NCBI GenBank assembly: GCA_934502905.1 | Contig: CAKSVK010000169.1 | Span: 1-7,543 of the forward strand | From: an uncultured Chitinophagaceae bacterium | GTDB taxonomy: Bacteria; Bacteroidota; Bacteroidia; Chitinophagales; Chitinophagaceae | Direction of reading: 5' to 3' | Length of the DNA stretch: 7,543 nt | In this document: piece after piece, positions 1-6,260 of the stretch | How the letters are laid out: every line of letters starts with the position of its first letter | How positions within the stretch are numbered: the first letter of the stretch is position 1 | Notes under the pieces: generated by a model | Database searches by the model: none | What the model was told of the DNA's origin: nothing | What the model saw: the letters and a program-made list of their open reading frames with translations, nothing else | Translations under genes and position numbers: made by a program

Positions 1-117
1 GCCTGCATTTATATAAAAAAACTTTCCGATGTCAATATTTCAACCTTACATAAACTCTGCGAAGAGTCAATAAAATATATTAATGAGCATTATGAGTGTG
101 CCTGCAGAGCAAAATGA
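1..117 (+). CDS. C-terminal fragment of a DUF1801-like protein (5' end outside the window)
   Basis: Frame 1 is open from the first base to a TGA at 115-117 and gives 38 residues, beginning ACIYIKKLSDV and ending EHYECACRAK. The pattern 'CIYIKKLSDV' followed by an amphipathic helix resembles, from memory, the C-terminus of DUF1801 (YdhG-like) proteins, small cytosolic proteins of unclear role that are common in Bacteroidota. There is no start codon in the window, so length and domain completeness cannot be judged. Codon use is AT-rich, like the lipoprotein downstream and unlike the housekeeping genes. The family call rests on a short segment; the claim that this is a real gene end is somewhat firmer than the family name. 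Confidence 0.5.
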   Translation, partial: ACIYIKKLSDVNISTLHKLCEESIKYINEHYECACRAK

Positions 118-484
118 CAGGTGCATATGCAAAAGACAGAAACAATACTGGAGCAGTATTTTACATCAGGTGAACTTGAACTAATATGCTTTGTATGAAA
201 TTAGTCGCTAAGTTGAAAGCAATTATGGGTTGTAGCTTGGTTGTAAAATTCCTGCCAGACATAAAGCAGCAAATCGTATTTACGTTGCCCTGGCTTTACT
301 GATCTATTATCTTGTTCCCATCCAGACGTATACATTGAATAGTAGAATTAACAACAAACTTTTGTATTTTTAAGCAAACCCGGTAGGTGGATTTTCTATC
401 TGGAGTCTCGGAACCGCTGCAGAACTTGTACCGGCTTTCTGGAAATACAAATGCTTTAACATAGCTCATTATTTTACATCCAAG
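118..484. other. intergenic region of 367 nt without a supportable gene
   Basis: The stretch is AT-rich and has stop codons in all frames. The longest small frames with ATG are 127-198 on the plus strand (23 aa) and 201-335 on the minus strand (44 aa). Neither resembles a family I know or has a convincing start signal. I see no tRNA, no direct repeats and no terminal inverted repeats of an insertion sequence. It presumably holds the promoter of the lipoprotein gene at 485, but I find no full TAnnTTTG box there. The nearest is TATTTTTA near 365-372, with one mismatch and no good -33 partner. It could be decayed coding sequence or a plain spacer. Confidence 0.5.
144..160 (+). terminator. possible weak hairpin terminator after the DUF1801-like gene
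   Basis: AATACTG and CAGTATT form perfect 7-bp arms around a GAG loop, 26 nt past the TGA of the upstream gene fragment. The right arm runs into a short T run (159-162). The stem is short and AT-rich and the T tract is only four bases, so this may be a chance inverted repeat. Confidence 0.25.
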
Positions 485-1012
485 ATGCTTAAATTTCCAA
501 AGACGTCTATCTTGACCTTTGCTGTTATTTTGACTCTTTTTTCGTGCGACAAAGTAAAGCGGAAGGGATATCAAGTAGTAGACAAGACAAAAACAACTTT
601 ATCAAAAAAGAAGGATGACATTGGTGATAAAATTATCGCTCGTTTTGATGCCTATGAGCCAGATACAAAATTTAACAAAAAAAGATTTTCAGAGTTCTTT
701 GGGTTCTATCCGACGCAAGACGTAAAGAACATCTATTGCCACGCAGATGAATTGGGCATAGATCATGATTATCAATTTGCATTTAATTGTGACACCAGAA
801 CATTAAAAAAAATTGTTTCCCATTTAAATCTAACCAAAACAGAACAGCCAGATAACTTTAGTAGTGGCTTGTGGCATAATTTTCCATGGTGGGACAGCAC
901 GAAAATCAGCACTCTGAAGCCTTATTGGAAAAAAAGCAACCATGAAATCTATTCGTATTTGTGGTACGATACCTTGGACCAGAAAGCCTATTATTTTACT
1001 TTTGACATGTAA
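485..1012 (+). CDS. small lipoprotein of unknown function
   Basis: The 175-residue product starts with a basic N-terminus, a hydrophobic stretch (about residues 8-19) and a lipobox LFSC ending at Cys21, so a lipid-anchored envelope protein is well supported. After Cys21 comes a lysine-rich linker (DKVKRKG, then a K/D-rich segment to about residue 50). The mature domain, residues 60-175, is rich in aromatics, with clusters at FFGFYP (71-76), LWHNFPWW (129-136), PYW (146-148) and YSYLWYD (156-162), and has Cys85 and Cys102 that could pair. I recognise no domain. The residues just after the anchor are basic, not acidic as in the surface-export signal of Bacteroidota lipoproteins, which suggests a periplasmic-facing location (inference). 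No Shine-Dalgarno sequence precedes the ATG, as is common in this phylum. It appears to be a single-gene unit converging on rho. Confidence 0.8.
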   Translation: MLKFPKTSILTFAVILTLFSCDKVKRKGYQVVDKTKTTLSKKKDDIGDKIIARFDAYEPDTKFNKKRFSEFFGFYPTQDVKNIYCHADELGIDHDYQFAFNCDTRTLKKIVSHLNLTKTEQPDNFSSGLWHNFPWWDSTKISTLKPYWKKSNHEIYSYLWYDTLDQKAYYFTFDM

Positions 1013-1154
1013 CAGAAACGAAAATATTACAAGTGCATGTGCGTTCCATGAGCGGGTCAGGAAACTATGCTGATTTGCAGTGATATTCTCCGAGCGCTCC
1101 GAAATCCAACCCTCCAACCTACACAAGCCCTGATACATTTTCATCCACTGCCAT

Positions 1155-1188
1155 AAAAAAAGTACCCCGGTGTGTTGGAGTACTTTTT
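1155..1188. terminator. bidirectional intrinsic terminator between the lipoprotein gene and rho
   Basis: A run AAAAAAAGTAC (1155-1165) pairs with GTACTTTTT (1180-1188). The stem is 9 bp, then a C/A mismatch, then two further C-G pairs closing an 8-nt loop. On the minus strand the hairpin is followed by a run of seven T and lies 32 nt past the rho stop, so it is well placed to end the rho transcript. On the plus strand it has a five-T tract and lies about 140 nt past the lipoprotein stop. An intrinsic terminator at the end of the gene for the termination factor itself makes its 3' end independent of Rho activity (inference). Confidence 0.75.
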
Positions 1189-1220
1189 CCTATAAATTTT
1201 ATTTGTAAGCTGTTGCGTAA

Positions 1221-2822
1221 CTAACCGTTCATGCTGGCAAGGAACTCATAATTGTCTTTGGTGCCTCTCATCCTCTTCAGCAGTTCGCTCATAGCTTCTT
1301 CTGTGTTCATATCTGCCAGGTAGTTCCGCAGCAGGTGCATACGCTTCAGCACATCTTTGTCCAGCAGCAGGTCTTCGCGACGGGTAGAAGAGGACACCAG
1401 GTCAATTGCGGGGAAGATACGTTTGTTAGCGAGCCTCCTGTCTAACTGGAGCTCCATGTTACCGGTACCTTTGAACTCTTCAAAGATCACTTCATCCATT
1501 TTAGAGCCTGTATCGATCAGTGCGGTCGCAAGAATGGTCAGTGATCCGCCGTTTTCAATTTTCCTGGCAGCACCAAAGAACTGCTTCGGTTTCTGCATAG
1601 CGTTAGCTTCCACACCACCGGACAATACCTTACCTGACGCCGGGGCTACCGTATTATGCGCCCTCGCCAAACGGGTGATAGAGTCCAGCAGGATTACCAC
1701 ATCGTGCCCGCATTCTACCAGGCGTTTCGCTTTCTGCAGCGCAATGGTAGACACTTTTACGTGTTTCTCTGCCGGTTCATCGAAGGTGGAAGCAATAACT
1801 TCCGCTTTCACGCTTCTCTCCATATCTGTTACCTCTTCCGGCCTTTCATCTACCAGCACGATCATTAGGTAACATTCAGGATGGTTTTCTGCAATTGCAT
1901 TGGCAACGTCTTTCAGCAACACGGTCTTACCGGTTTTCGGCTGTGCCACTATCAATCCTCTTTGTCCTTTCCCGATGGGAGCAAACAGGTCTATAATGCG
2001 CGTGCTGTATAAAGACGGCGATGTAAACATATTTAGTTTTTCGTAAGGGAACAGTGGGGTCAGGTAGTCGAAAGGCACCCTGTCTCTTACTTCCTCGGGA
2101 GACTTGCCGTTGATGTGCTCTACCTTTAAGAGGGCAAAGTATTTTTCCCCTTCTTTTGGAGGCCGGACAGATCCCGTAACAGTATCTCCTGTTTTAAGTC
2201 CGAAAAGCTTGATTTGAGAAGGTGATACATATATATCATCCGGCGACGACAGGTAGTTATAATCACTACTTCTCAGGAAGCCGTAACCATCGGGCATCAT
2301 TTCCAGCACGCCCTCACTCATCACTACGCCATCAAACTCTATATTGAATTGTTCCTTTTTATTGAAGAAGGACTTTTTCTCCACCTGCAGCTCTTCAATT
2401 ACTTCCGGCAGCTCTGCCAGTTCAGGGGCTTCTTCCACAGTCTCTTCTTCCGCAACAACCGGCTCTTCCTCTGTGATCGTCTCTTCCGTTTTGGCCTCAG
2501 GCTGTGTTTTAGCTTTTTTTATAACCTTTTTTTCAGGTTTTGCTTCCGCTTTTTTCTTTTTAGCAGGTGCAGCAGGTTTTTTATCCTCTGTTTCCACGAG
2601 GGCTTCCTCGGTAATATTGGAGGTAGTGGTCTTTACCACGCGTTTCCGCTTGGGCTTTTCATTATCAGCCTTGGTGTCACTGTTATCAACAGCCTGTTTA
2701 TCTAAAATTTTATATATCAGCTCCTGCTTGTCCAGCTTTTTTGCATTAGCTATACTCAATTGCTCAGCAATATCAAGCAGTTCAGGAACGAGCATGTCGT
2801 TCAATTGCAAAATGTCATACAT
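1221..2822 (-). CDS. rho: transcription termination factor Rho
   Basis: Rho is a hexameric RNA-dependent ATPase and 5'-3' translocase that releases untranslated transcripts from RNA polymerase. This copy has 533 residues against 419 in E. coli. Residues 1-43 form the N-terminal helical domain, about 45-158 a charged low-complexity insert, and about 160-235 the cold-shock RNA-binding domain with the [12 protein letters not shown] and [10 protein letters not shown] motifs. The RecA-like ATPase core follows. Visible core elements are the P-loop QPKTGKT (294-300), DERPEE (325-330, counterparts of E. coli Glu211 and Arg212), Walker B VVILLD (375-380), the Q-loop SGGVEANA (401-408), the R-loop region GTGNMEL, and Arg468 and Arg481 matching the essential Arg353 and Arg366. 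All catalytic elements are intact, and the extra length is the insert. The start at 2822 lacks a Shine-Dalgarno sequence but gives the expected N-terminus. It is transcribed alone, divergently from asnS. Confidence 0.98.
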   Translation of the reverse strand: MYDILQLNDMLVPELLDIAEQLSIANAKKLDKQELIYKILDKQAVDNSDTKADNEKPKRKRVVKTTTSNITEEALVETEDKKPAAPAKKKKAEAKPEKKVIKKAKTQPEAKTEETITEEEPVVAEEETVEEAPELAELPEVIEELQVEKKSFFNKKEQFNIEFDGVVMSEGVLEMMPDGYGFLRSSDYNYLSSPDDIYVSPSQIKLFGLKTGDTVTGSVRPPKEGEKYFALLKVEHINGKSPEEVRDRVPFDYLTPLFPYEKLNMFTSPSLYSTRIIDLFAPIGKGQRGLIVAQPKTGKTVLLKDVANAIAENHPECYLMIVLVDERPEEVTDMERSVKAEVIASTFDEPAEKHVKVSTIALQKAKRLVECGHDVVILLDSITRLARAHNTVAPASGKVLSGGVEANAMQKPKQFFGAARKIENGGSLTILATALIDTGSKMDEVIFEEFKGTGNMELQLDRRLANKRIFPAIDLVSSSTRREDLLLDKDVLKRMHLLRNYLADMNTEEAMSELLKRMRGTKDNYEFLASMNG

Positions 2823-2856
2823 AGAATAGAAATAAAGTACTAATAGTGGTTCTCAT
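2815..2856 (-). CDS. candidate 13-residue leader peptide overlapping the rho start
   Basis: In the rho 5' leader an ATG at 2856 opens a frame encoding [13 protein letters not shown] and ending at TGA 2817-2815, which overlaps the first codons of rho by 8 nt in another frame. An AAGG sits about 11 nt before this ATG, while rho itself has no Shine-Dalgarno sequence. This layout would allow translational coupling. E. coli rho is also preceded by a short leader reading frame (rhoL), though that one is longer and not overlapping in this way. A frame this short arises easily by chance, so this is only a candidate. Confidence 0.2.
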   Translation of the reverse strand: MRTTISTLFLFYV

Positions 2857-2948
2857 CAAAACAAATACCTTGAAAGAGAAACGTTGAAATGTAATTTTTG
2901 GTTGAATGAAATTGGTGCGGAATGGCTAAATCTGATAGAATCCTGGAG

Positions 2949-2956
2949 CAAAAATA
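2949..2956 (-). promoter_or_regulatory. probable -7 box of the rho promoter
   Basis: Read on the minus strand this is TATTTTTG, a full match to the Bacteroidota -7 consensus TAnnTTTG. No TTG lies at the usual spacing; the nearest upstream TTG is 26 nt away, further than normal. If it is used, the rho leader would be about 115-120 nt. Confidence 0.4.
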
Positions 2957-2958
2957 AG

Positions 2959-2970
2959 AACTGATCAGTT
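2959..2970. repeat. perfect 12-bp palindrome next to the rho -7 box
   Basis: AACTGATCAGTT is its own reverse complement. It begins 2 bp upstream (in the rho direction) of the candidate -7 box, a position suited to a repressor or activator dimer. No regulator can be named from the sequence, and a 12-bp palindrome in AT-rich spacer may be chance. Confidence 0.35.
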
Positions 2971-3026
2971 AGATTCCTGCGGCAATGTTACATTTATTTT
3001 CTGAAACTCAAAAAAAAATTACAACC

Positions 3027-3034
3027 TATCTTTG
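3027..3034 (+). promoter_or_regulatory. probable -7 box of the asnS promoter
   Basis: TATCTTTG matches TAnnTTTG exactly. A partial -33 element (TTTTCTG, ending at 3003) lies 23 nt upstream, slightly far and imperfect. Initiation a few bases downstream would leave a leader of about 55 nt before the asnS ATG. Confidence 0.55.
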
Positions 3035-3046
3035 CCAGCCGGCAAA
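3031..3046. repeat. inverted repeat overlapping the asnS -7 box
   Basis: TTTGCC and GGCAAA form perfect 6-bp arms around AGCC. The left arm is the TTTG part of the -7 box and the right arm covers the expected start of transcription. It could be an operator or a hairpin at the extreme 5' end of the mRNA. The element is GC-rich within an A/T-rich spacer, which makes it stand out. Confidence 0.35.
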
Positions 3047-3095
3047 AAATGCTGTCGTTTACCGGATAAATTAACGAGTTTTTTAATAAAAAAAT

Positions 3096-4532
3096 ATGTT
3101 CAATCAAAGAATTAAAATAAAAGACCTGTTGCAATATGAGCCCGATGGTCAGGAAGTTACCGTAATGGGCTGGGTCCGGAGCTTCAGGAACAACCAGTTT
3201 ATTATGCTCAATGACGGCTCCACCAATGCCAGCATACAGGTGGTGGCAGCGCTCGGCCAATTTGAGGAAACACTGTTGAAAAGGATTACCCTGTCATCTG
3301 CCCTGAAGATCAAAGGCACAGTGATCCCTTCTGTAGGCAAGGGACAAAAGCTGGAGATCAAAGCTGAAACTATTGAAATACTGGGGGACAGCGATGCGGA
3401 AAATTATCCTATACAACCTAAAAAGCACAGCCTGGAATACCTGAGGGAAAAAGCGCACCTCCGTTTCCGTACCAATACATTTGCAGCAGTGTTCCGGGTA
3501 AGGCATGCGCTGGCATTTGCCATTCATCGCTTTTTTAATGAAAAAGGCTTTGTTTACCTGCACACGCCCATCATTACAGGAAGTGATGCAGAAGGAGCAG
3601 GTGAGATGTTCCGGGTAACAACACTACCGCTGGATAACCCTCCCAGGAACGAAGATGGCAGCATTAATTTCAAAGAGGATTTTTTTGGGAAATCTACCAA
3701 CCTGACGGTAAGCGGGCAACTGGAGGGAGAATTGGGTGCAACCGCCCTTGGTGAGATCTACACCTTCGGACCTACCTTCAGGGCGGAAAACTCCAACACG
3801 CCCAGGCACCTGGCGGAGTTCTGGATGATAGAGCCGGAAATGGCTTTCTACGACCTTGAAGACGATATGAACCTGGCGGAAGCGTTTATCAAATATATCA
3901 TCCGCTACGTAATGGAGCATAACAGCGACGACCTGGCATTCCTGGCCAACCGGCTGGCGGAGGAAGAAAAGCAGCTGCCGCAGGATAAAAGGAGTGAAAT
4001 GGGCCTGATTGAAAAGCTGAACTTTGTGCTGGATAACCCCTTTGAAAGGATCACGTACACCGAGGCAATAGATATACTCCTGCAATCCACTCCTTATAAA
4101 AAGAAAAAATTCGCCTACCCTGTGGCGTGGGGTGTGGATATGCAAAGCGAACATGAAAGATATCTCGTAGAAAAGCATTTTAAAAAACCAGTGATCGTTA
4201 CGAACTATCCGGCCAAAATAAAAGCCTTTTACATGCGGATGAATGATGATGGCAAAACCGTAGCCGCCATGGATATCCTGGCGCCGGGTATCGGAGAGAT
4301 CGTAGGCGGTTCTCAGCGGGAGGAAAGGCTGAACAGGCTGGAGCAAAGGATGAAAGAAATGAATGTACCTGCTGATGAGCTTTGGTGGTACCTGGATACG
4401 CGTCGTTATGGAACAGTGCCTCATTCCGGGTTTGGACTGGGCTTTGAAAGAATGGTGCAGTTTGTTACAGGAATGAGTAATATCCGGGATGTTATAGCAT
4501 TTCCCCGGACCCCTAAAAATGCAGAGTTTTAA
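3096..4532 (+). CDS. asnS: asparaginyl-tRNA synthetase
   Basis: This cytosolic class IIb enzyme charges tRNA-Asn with asparagine using ATP. At 478 residues it is near the usual bacterial length (466 in E. coli). Residues 1 to about 105 form the OB-fold anticodon-binding domain ([21 protein letters not shown]). The class II core follows: motif 1 region [22 protein letters not shown] (147-168, written here in part of its length as key residues F147, P158, G168 region), motif 2 [16 protein letters not shown] (228-243), the ATP-binding segment ending in [10 protein letters not shown] (400-409), and motif 3 GFGLGFER (445-452). The asparagine-type motif 2 and the ending IAFPRTP separate it from AspRS, where other loops occur. 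The start is fixed by tandem in-frame TAA TAA codons at 3084-3089. The leader is A-rich with no Shine-Dalgarno sequence. The gene is single, divergent from rho, and ends at a strong terminator. Confidence 0.98.
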   Translation: MFNQRIKIKDLLQYEPDGQEVTVMGWVRSFRNNQFIMLNDGSTNASIQVVAALGQFEETLLKRITLSSALKIKGTVIPSVGKGQKLEIKAETIEILGDSDAENYPIQPKKHSLEYLREKAHLRFRTNTFAAVFRVRHALAFAIHRFFNEKGFVYLHTPIITGSDAEGAGEMFRVTTLPLDNPPRNEDGSINFKEDFFGKSTNLTVSGQLEGELGATALGEIYTFGPTFRAENSNTPRHLAEFWMIEPEMAFYDLEDDMNLAEAFIKYIIRYVMEHNSDDLAFLANRLAEEEKQLPQDKRSEMGLIEKLNFVLDNPFERITYTEAIDILLQSTPYKKKKFAYPVAWGVDMQSEHERYLVEKHFKKPVIVTNYPAKIKAFYMRMNDDGKTVAAMDILAPGIGEIVGGSQREERLNRLEQRMKEMNVPADELWWYLDTRRYGTVPHSGFGLGFERMVQFVTGMSNIRDVIAFPRTPKNAEF

Positions 4533-4555
4533 CCAGGACAACTACTATGCTCATA

Positions 4556-4593
4556 CAAAAAGAGGAAACAACTTTCGCTGTTTCCTCTTTTTG
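4556..4593. terminator. strong bidirectional terminator between asnS and the DinB-fold gene
   Basis: CAAAAAGAGGAAACA (4556-4570) pairs perfectly over 15 bp with TGTTTCCTCTTTTTG (4579-4593) around an 8-nt loop. The A tract on one arm and the T tract on the other provide a U run in both directions. It begins 24 nt after the asnS stop and lies 15 nt past the stop of the minus-strand gene, so it serves both convergent transcripts. Confidence 0.9.
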
Positions 4594-4607
4594 TTTATTA
4601 CCCCATT

Positions 4608-5216
4608 TTATTTGGTTGGGAAACCTTTGGCATTCTTTATTTCCTCGATCTGCAAGGTATGCCTGGCTGTATGTGCAGGTATGTAAAGGAAAGAGTGGAA
4701 TCCATCCACCGGTCCAAACGGAGAGTCTGATATCCTGTCACGCATCTCCTCCAGGGATATATCATTCAGGTAGTCCAGTATCTCCTGTCTTTGCGTGCGG
4801 AGATCATCCAGCGCTTTTGCGGCTGTTTTATAAATGCCCTTTTCCTTGGGTGCCATTTCGTTGGGCGCCTGGGCTTTAAAGCTTCGGTCTGTCATGCCTT
4901 TTATAAGTCCTTCATCAGTGATCTTTACTTCTGCCTTGCGTTCAGGTGCAGGATCCTGGCTCATGCTTTTCTTTACGAAGTCAAGCAGCATCTTCTCCGA
5001 TAATACAATATGTTCCAGGCATTGACTGACAGACCATTTGTCCGGGCCGGGTTTGAACTGCAATTGTTTCTCGCTGAGATTTTCCACCGCGTTTTCCAGG
5101 TTCTCTAAAGTCTGTTCATAATAATTCAGCAAAAAGTCCTTGTCATGCTGTACCTCCTGGGCTCTGCCTGTGTGAAGGAAAGCAACAAACAGGGCAACAC
5201 AAAAAAAGATCCTCAT
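4608..5216 (-). CDS. exported DinB-fold protein (DinB_2 type, putative metal-dependent)
   Basis: The 202-residue product has a signal peptide (MRIFFCVALFVAFLHTGRA, cleavage likely before QEV near residue 20). A four-helix DinB/YfiT-like domain follows. The hallmarks are WSVSQCLEHI (61-70) with His69 and HTARHTLQIEEI (182-193) with His182 and His186, the three histidines that bind a divalent metal in this superfamily. Members include thiol transferases that use bacillithiol or mycothiol and many proteins of unknown role. Substrate cannot be told here, and an exported form would not have easy access to a cytosolic thiol cofactor. The gene follows the SRPBCC gene by 29 nt on the same strand, so the two are probably co-transcribed. 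The start gives a complete signal peptide. Fold and export are well supported; activity is unknown. Confidence 0.85.
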   Translation of the reverse strand: MRIFFCVALFVAFLHTGRAQEVQHDKDFLLNYYEQTLENLENAVENLSEKQLQFKPGPDKWSVSQCLEHIVLSEKMLLDFVKKSMSQDPAPERKAEVKITDEGLIKGMTDRSFKAQAPNEMAPKEKGIYKTAAKALDDLRTQRQEILDYLNDISLEEMRDRISDSPFGPVDGFHSFLYIPAHTARHTLQIEEIKNAKGFPTK

Positions 5217-5245
5217 AAAAAATGTTTTAGTTGTTTAAAAGCTTG

Positions 5246-5695
5246 TTATGGTTTTTCTATTATTTCTTTCAACTTGTTTAAAGCCCGGGGCCATGTTTCA
5301 TTAAAATATTCCACGTATTCCTCCTTCGTATCAACATTCACAATCACGGTCGTTATTCCTTTTTCTTCATTAAAAGTATAATTCTCCAATGCACCGGCCC
5401 AGCCTTCCACTTCCGGTCCTTCCAGCACTTCTCTTTCTCCATCCAGTATCCCGATATGCCGGATAGAAACAAGCCGGTTAGGAATATGTTCCGCAATTTC
5501 GGCAATCATACCCTCTTTTTTGCCATCTTTCTCCCCGACAAAATAAATTCTCTCTCCTTTGTTCCAGCTGCCCTCAAAAGACGAGCCCGGGTTGAATACA
5601 GCAGTCCATTGCTCATAGGTTCCGGTACCCAGCATAGTGCTGCTTACTTTTTGCGCCGTAGCACTGATATCCACGGAGAAGCTTAACATTTTCAT
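5246..5695 (-). CDS. SRPBCC (START-like/AHSA1-like) domain protein
   Basis: The 149-residue product is a single SRPBCC domain without a signal peptide, so cytosolic. It opens with a first strand (MKMLSFSVDISATAQKV), then the typical helix-loop 'YEQWTAVFNPGSSFEGSWNKGERIYF' region (about 27-52; key residues W30, P36, G42, W44, G47), the central strands (EGMIAEIAEHIPNRLVSIRH, 61-80) and a C-terminal helix (EYFNETWPRALNKLKEII). This fold makes a deep hydrophobic pocket for lipids or other small ligands. AHSA1-like members are often of unknown substrate, and some are paired with ArsR-type regulators, which are absent here. It is the first gene of a two-gene unit with the DinB-fold protein. The ATG at 5695 is preceded by an A/T-rich leader without a Shine-Dalgarno sequence, and Met3 is a possible alternative start. 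I could not find a convincing promoter box in the 216-nt divergent spacer 5696-5911. Confidence 0.85.
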   Translation of the reverse strand: MKMLSFSVDISATAQKVSSTMLGTGTYEQWTAVFNPGSSFEGSWNKGERIYFVGEKDGKKEGMIAEIAEHIPNRLVSIRHIGILDGEREVLEGPEVEGWAGALENYTFNEEKGITTVIVNVDTKEEYVEYFNETWPRALNKLKEIIEKP

Positions 5696-5858
5696 GACGA
5701 TAGTTTTTATTTTTTTAATGCCGTATTACATACTGTAAAATTAATCAGCACCACAAGAATAAAAGCGGCTGAACATGCCATATTGGGTGGGTATTTGCGA
5801 CAACTTATAACAATACAACATAAATTAATGATTATCAACACGTTGCATTTTCTGTATA

Positions 5859-5883
5859 ATAAACGACTCTTCAAAGCGTTTAT
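5859..5883. repeat. inverted repeat upstream of the small exported protein gene
   Basis: ATAAACG and CGTTTAT form perfect 7-bp arms separated by 11 nt, ending 28 nt before the ATG at 5912. The arm spacing would put the two half-sites near two helical turns apart (centre to centre 18 bp), a layout that can suit a dimeric regulator. A chance origin is possible in this AT-rich spacer. Confidence 0.3.
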
Positions 5884-5911
5884 AGTGTTGTAATATCCGG
5901 AATAAAACCCA

Positions 5912-6223
5912 ATGTTGAAATTTGTTTACATAACATTCCTTTTCATCGCATCATCATTGCTGTTTGTCTTTTCGAAGGAAAGAAAACCGGAAGAGGTATG
6001 TAGCATTGAAAGCAGGGGCCTTGTTGTTGAAGATACTGAGAACCAGCGATTGATCATTGTAACTCCCGACAGCTTGACACTGATACCCTGCGCCATTAAT
6101 AGTGATGTGATACTGATGCCCGAGAAACAGGTAGCGGTTTGTTATATCATCGACTCCTCCAGGTCTGTGCTGGCAGAAGGCACAAGAGCCATTAAAATAG
6201 AACGGCTCAGCTACATAAAATAG
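5912..6223 (+). CDS. small exported or membrane-anchored protein of unknown function
   Basis: The 103-residue product begins with a hydrophobic segment (residues 3-20, KFVYITFLFIASSLLFVF) followed by SKERK, which could be a signal peptide or an N-terminal anchor with the rest outside the membrane; there is no clear cleavage motif and no lipobox. The remaining 80 residues look beta-rich, alternating hydrophobic stretches (GLVVEDTENQRLIIVTPDSL, VILMPEKQVAVCYIID). Cys30, Cys60 and Cys77 are present. I recognise no family. It lies 37 nt upstream of tsaD on the same strand, but a good -7 box lies between them, so co-transcription is possible but not needed. A real gene is likely because of the coherent signal and placement. 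Confidence 0.65.
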   Translation: MLKFVYITFLFIASSLLFVFSKERKPEEVCSIESRGLVVEDTENQRLIIVTPDSLTLIPCAINSDVILMPEKQVAVCYIIDSSRSVLAEGTRAIKIERLSYIK

Positions 6224-6235
6224 TTCCCCCGCTTA

Positions 6236-6249
6236 TACAATACATTGTA
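6236..6249. repeat. inverted repeat abutting the tsaD -7 box
   Basis: TACAAT and ATTGTA form perfect 6-bp arms around AC. The last two bases are the TA of the -7 box at 6248. The position fits an operator, but no regulator is implied by the sequence. Confidence 0.3.
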
Positions 6250-6255
6250 ATTTTG
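6248..6255 (+). promoter_or_regulatory. probable -7 box of a tsaD promoter
   Basis: TAATTTTG is an exact match to TAnnTTTG and ends only 5 nt before the tsaD ATG. A weak -33 candidate (GTTCC at 6223-6227) lies at about the right distance. Transcription from here would begin at or beside the start codon, giving a leaderless or almost leaderless tsaD mRNA. Confidence 0.5.
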
Positions 6256-6260
6256 CGTTC

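Noticed and set aside
127..198. 23-residue plus-strand frame (starts MQKTETILEQ)
   Set aside because: Too short and without supporting signals; it also overlaps the hairpin at 144-160.
201..335. 44-codon minus-strand frame in the first intergenic region (starts MYTSGWEQDN)
   Set aside because: Short, no recognisable family, no clear promoter or ribosome binding site; cannot be told from chance.
296..574. 92-codon minus-strand frame spanning the start of the lipoprotein gene
   Set aside because: It overlaps the signal peptide coding region of the better supported plus-strand gene and shows no domain.
1357..1872. 171-codon plus-strand frame opposite rho
   Set aside because: Antisense to the conserved ATPase core of Rho; serine-rich translation without motifs, typical of a shadow frame.
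2344..2829. 161-codon serine-rich plus-strand frame opposite the rho N-terminus
   Set aside because: Its Ser/Phe repeats are the mirror of the Lys/Glu/Ala-rich insert of Rho; no start signal or domain.
3624..4541. 305-codon open frame on the minus strand opposite asnS
   Set aside because: It lies almost wholly inside asnS, its translation is rich in His, Phe and Arg with no domain pattern, and it is explained by codon bias of the real gene.
4547..4879. 110-codon plus-strand frame after asnS
   Set aside because: It reads through the terminator hairpin and the antisense of the DinB-fold gene; composition is that of a shadow frame.
5797..5804. GGTATTTG as a possible -7 box in the second divergent spacer
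   Set aside because: TA and TTTG are directly adjacent, without the two intervening bases of TAnnTTTG, and no -33 element is nearby.
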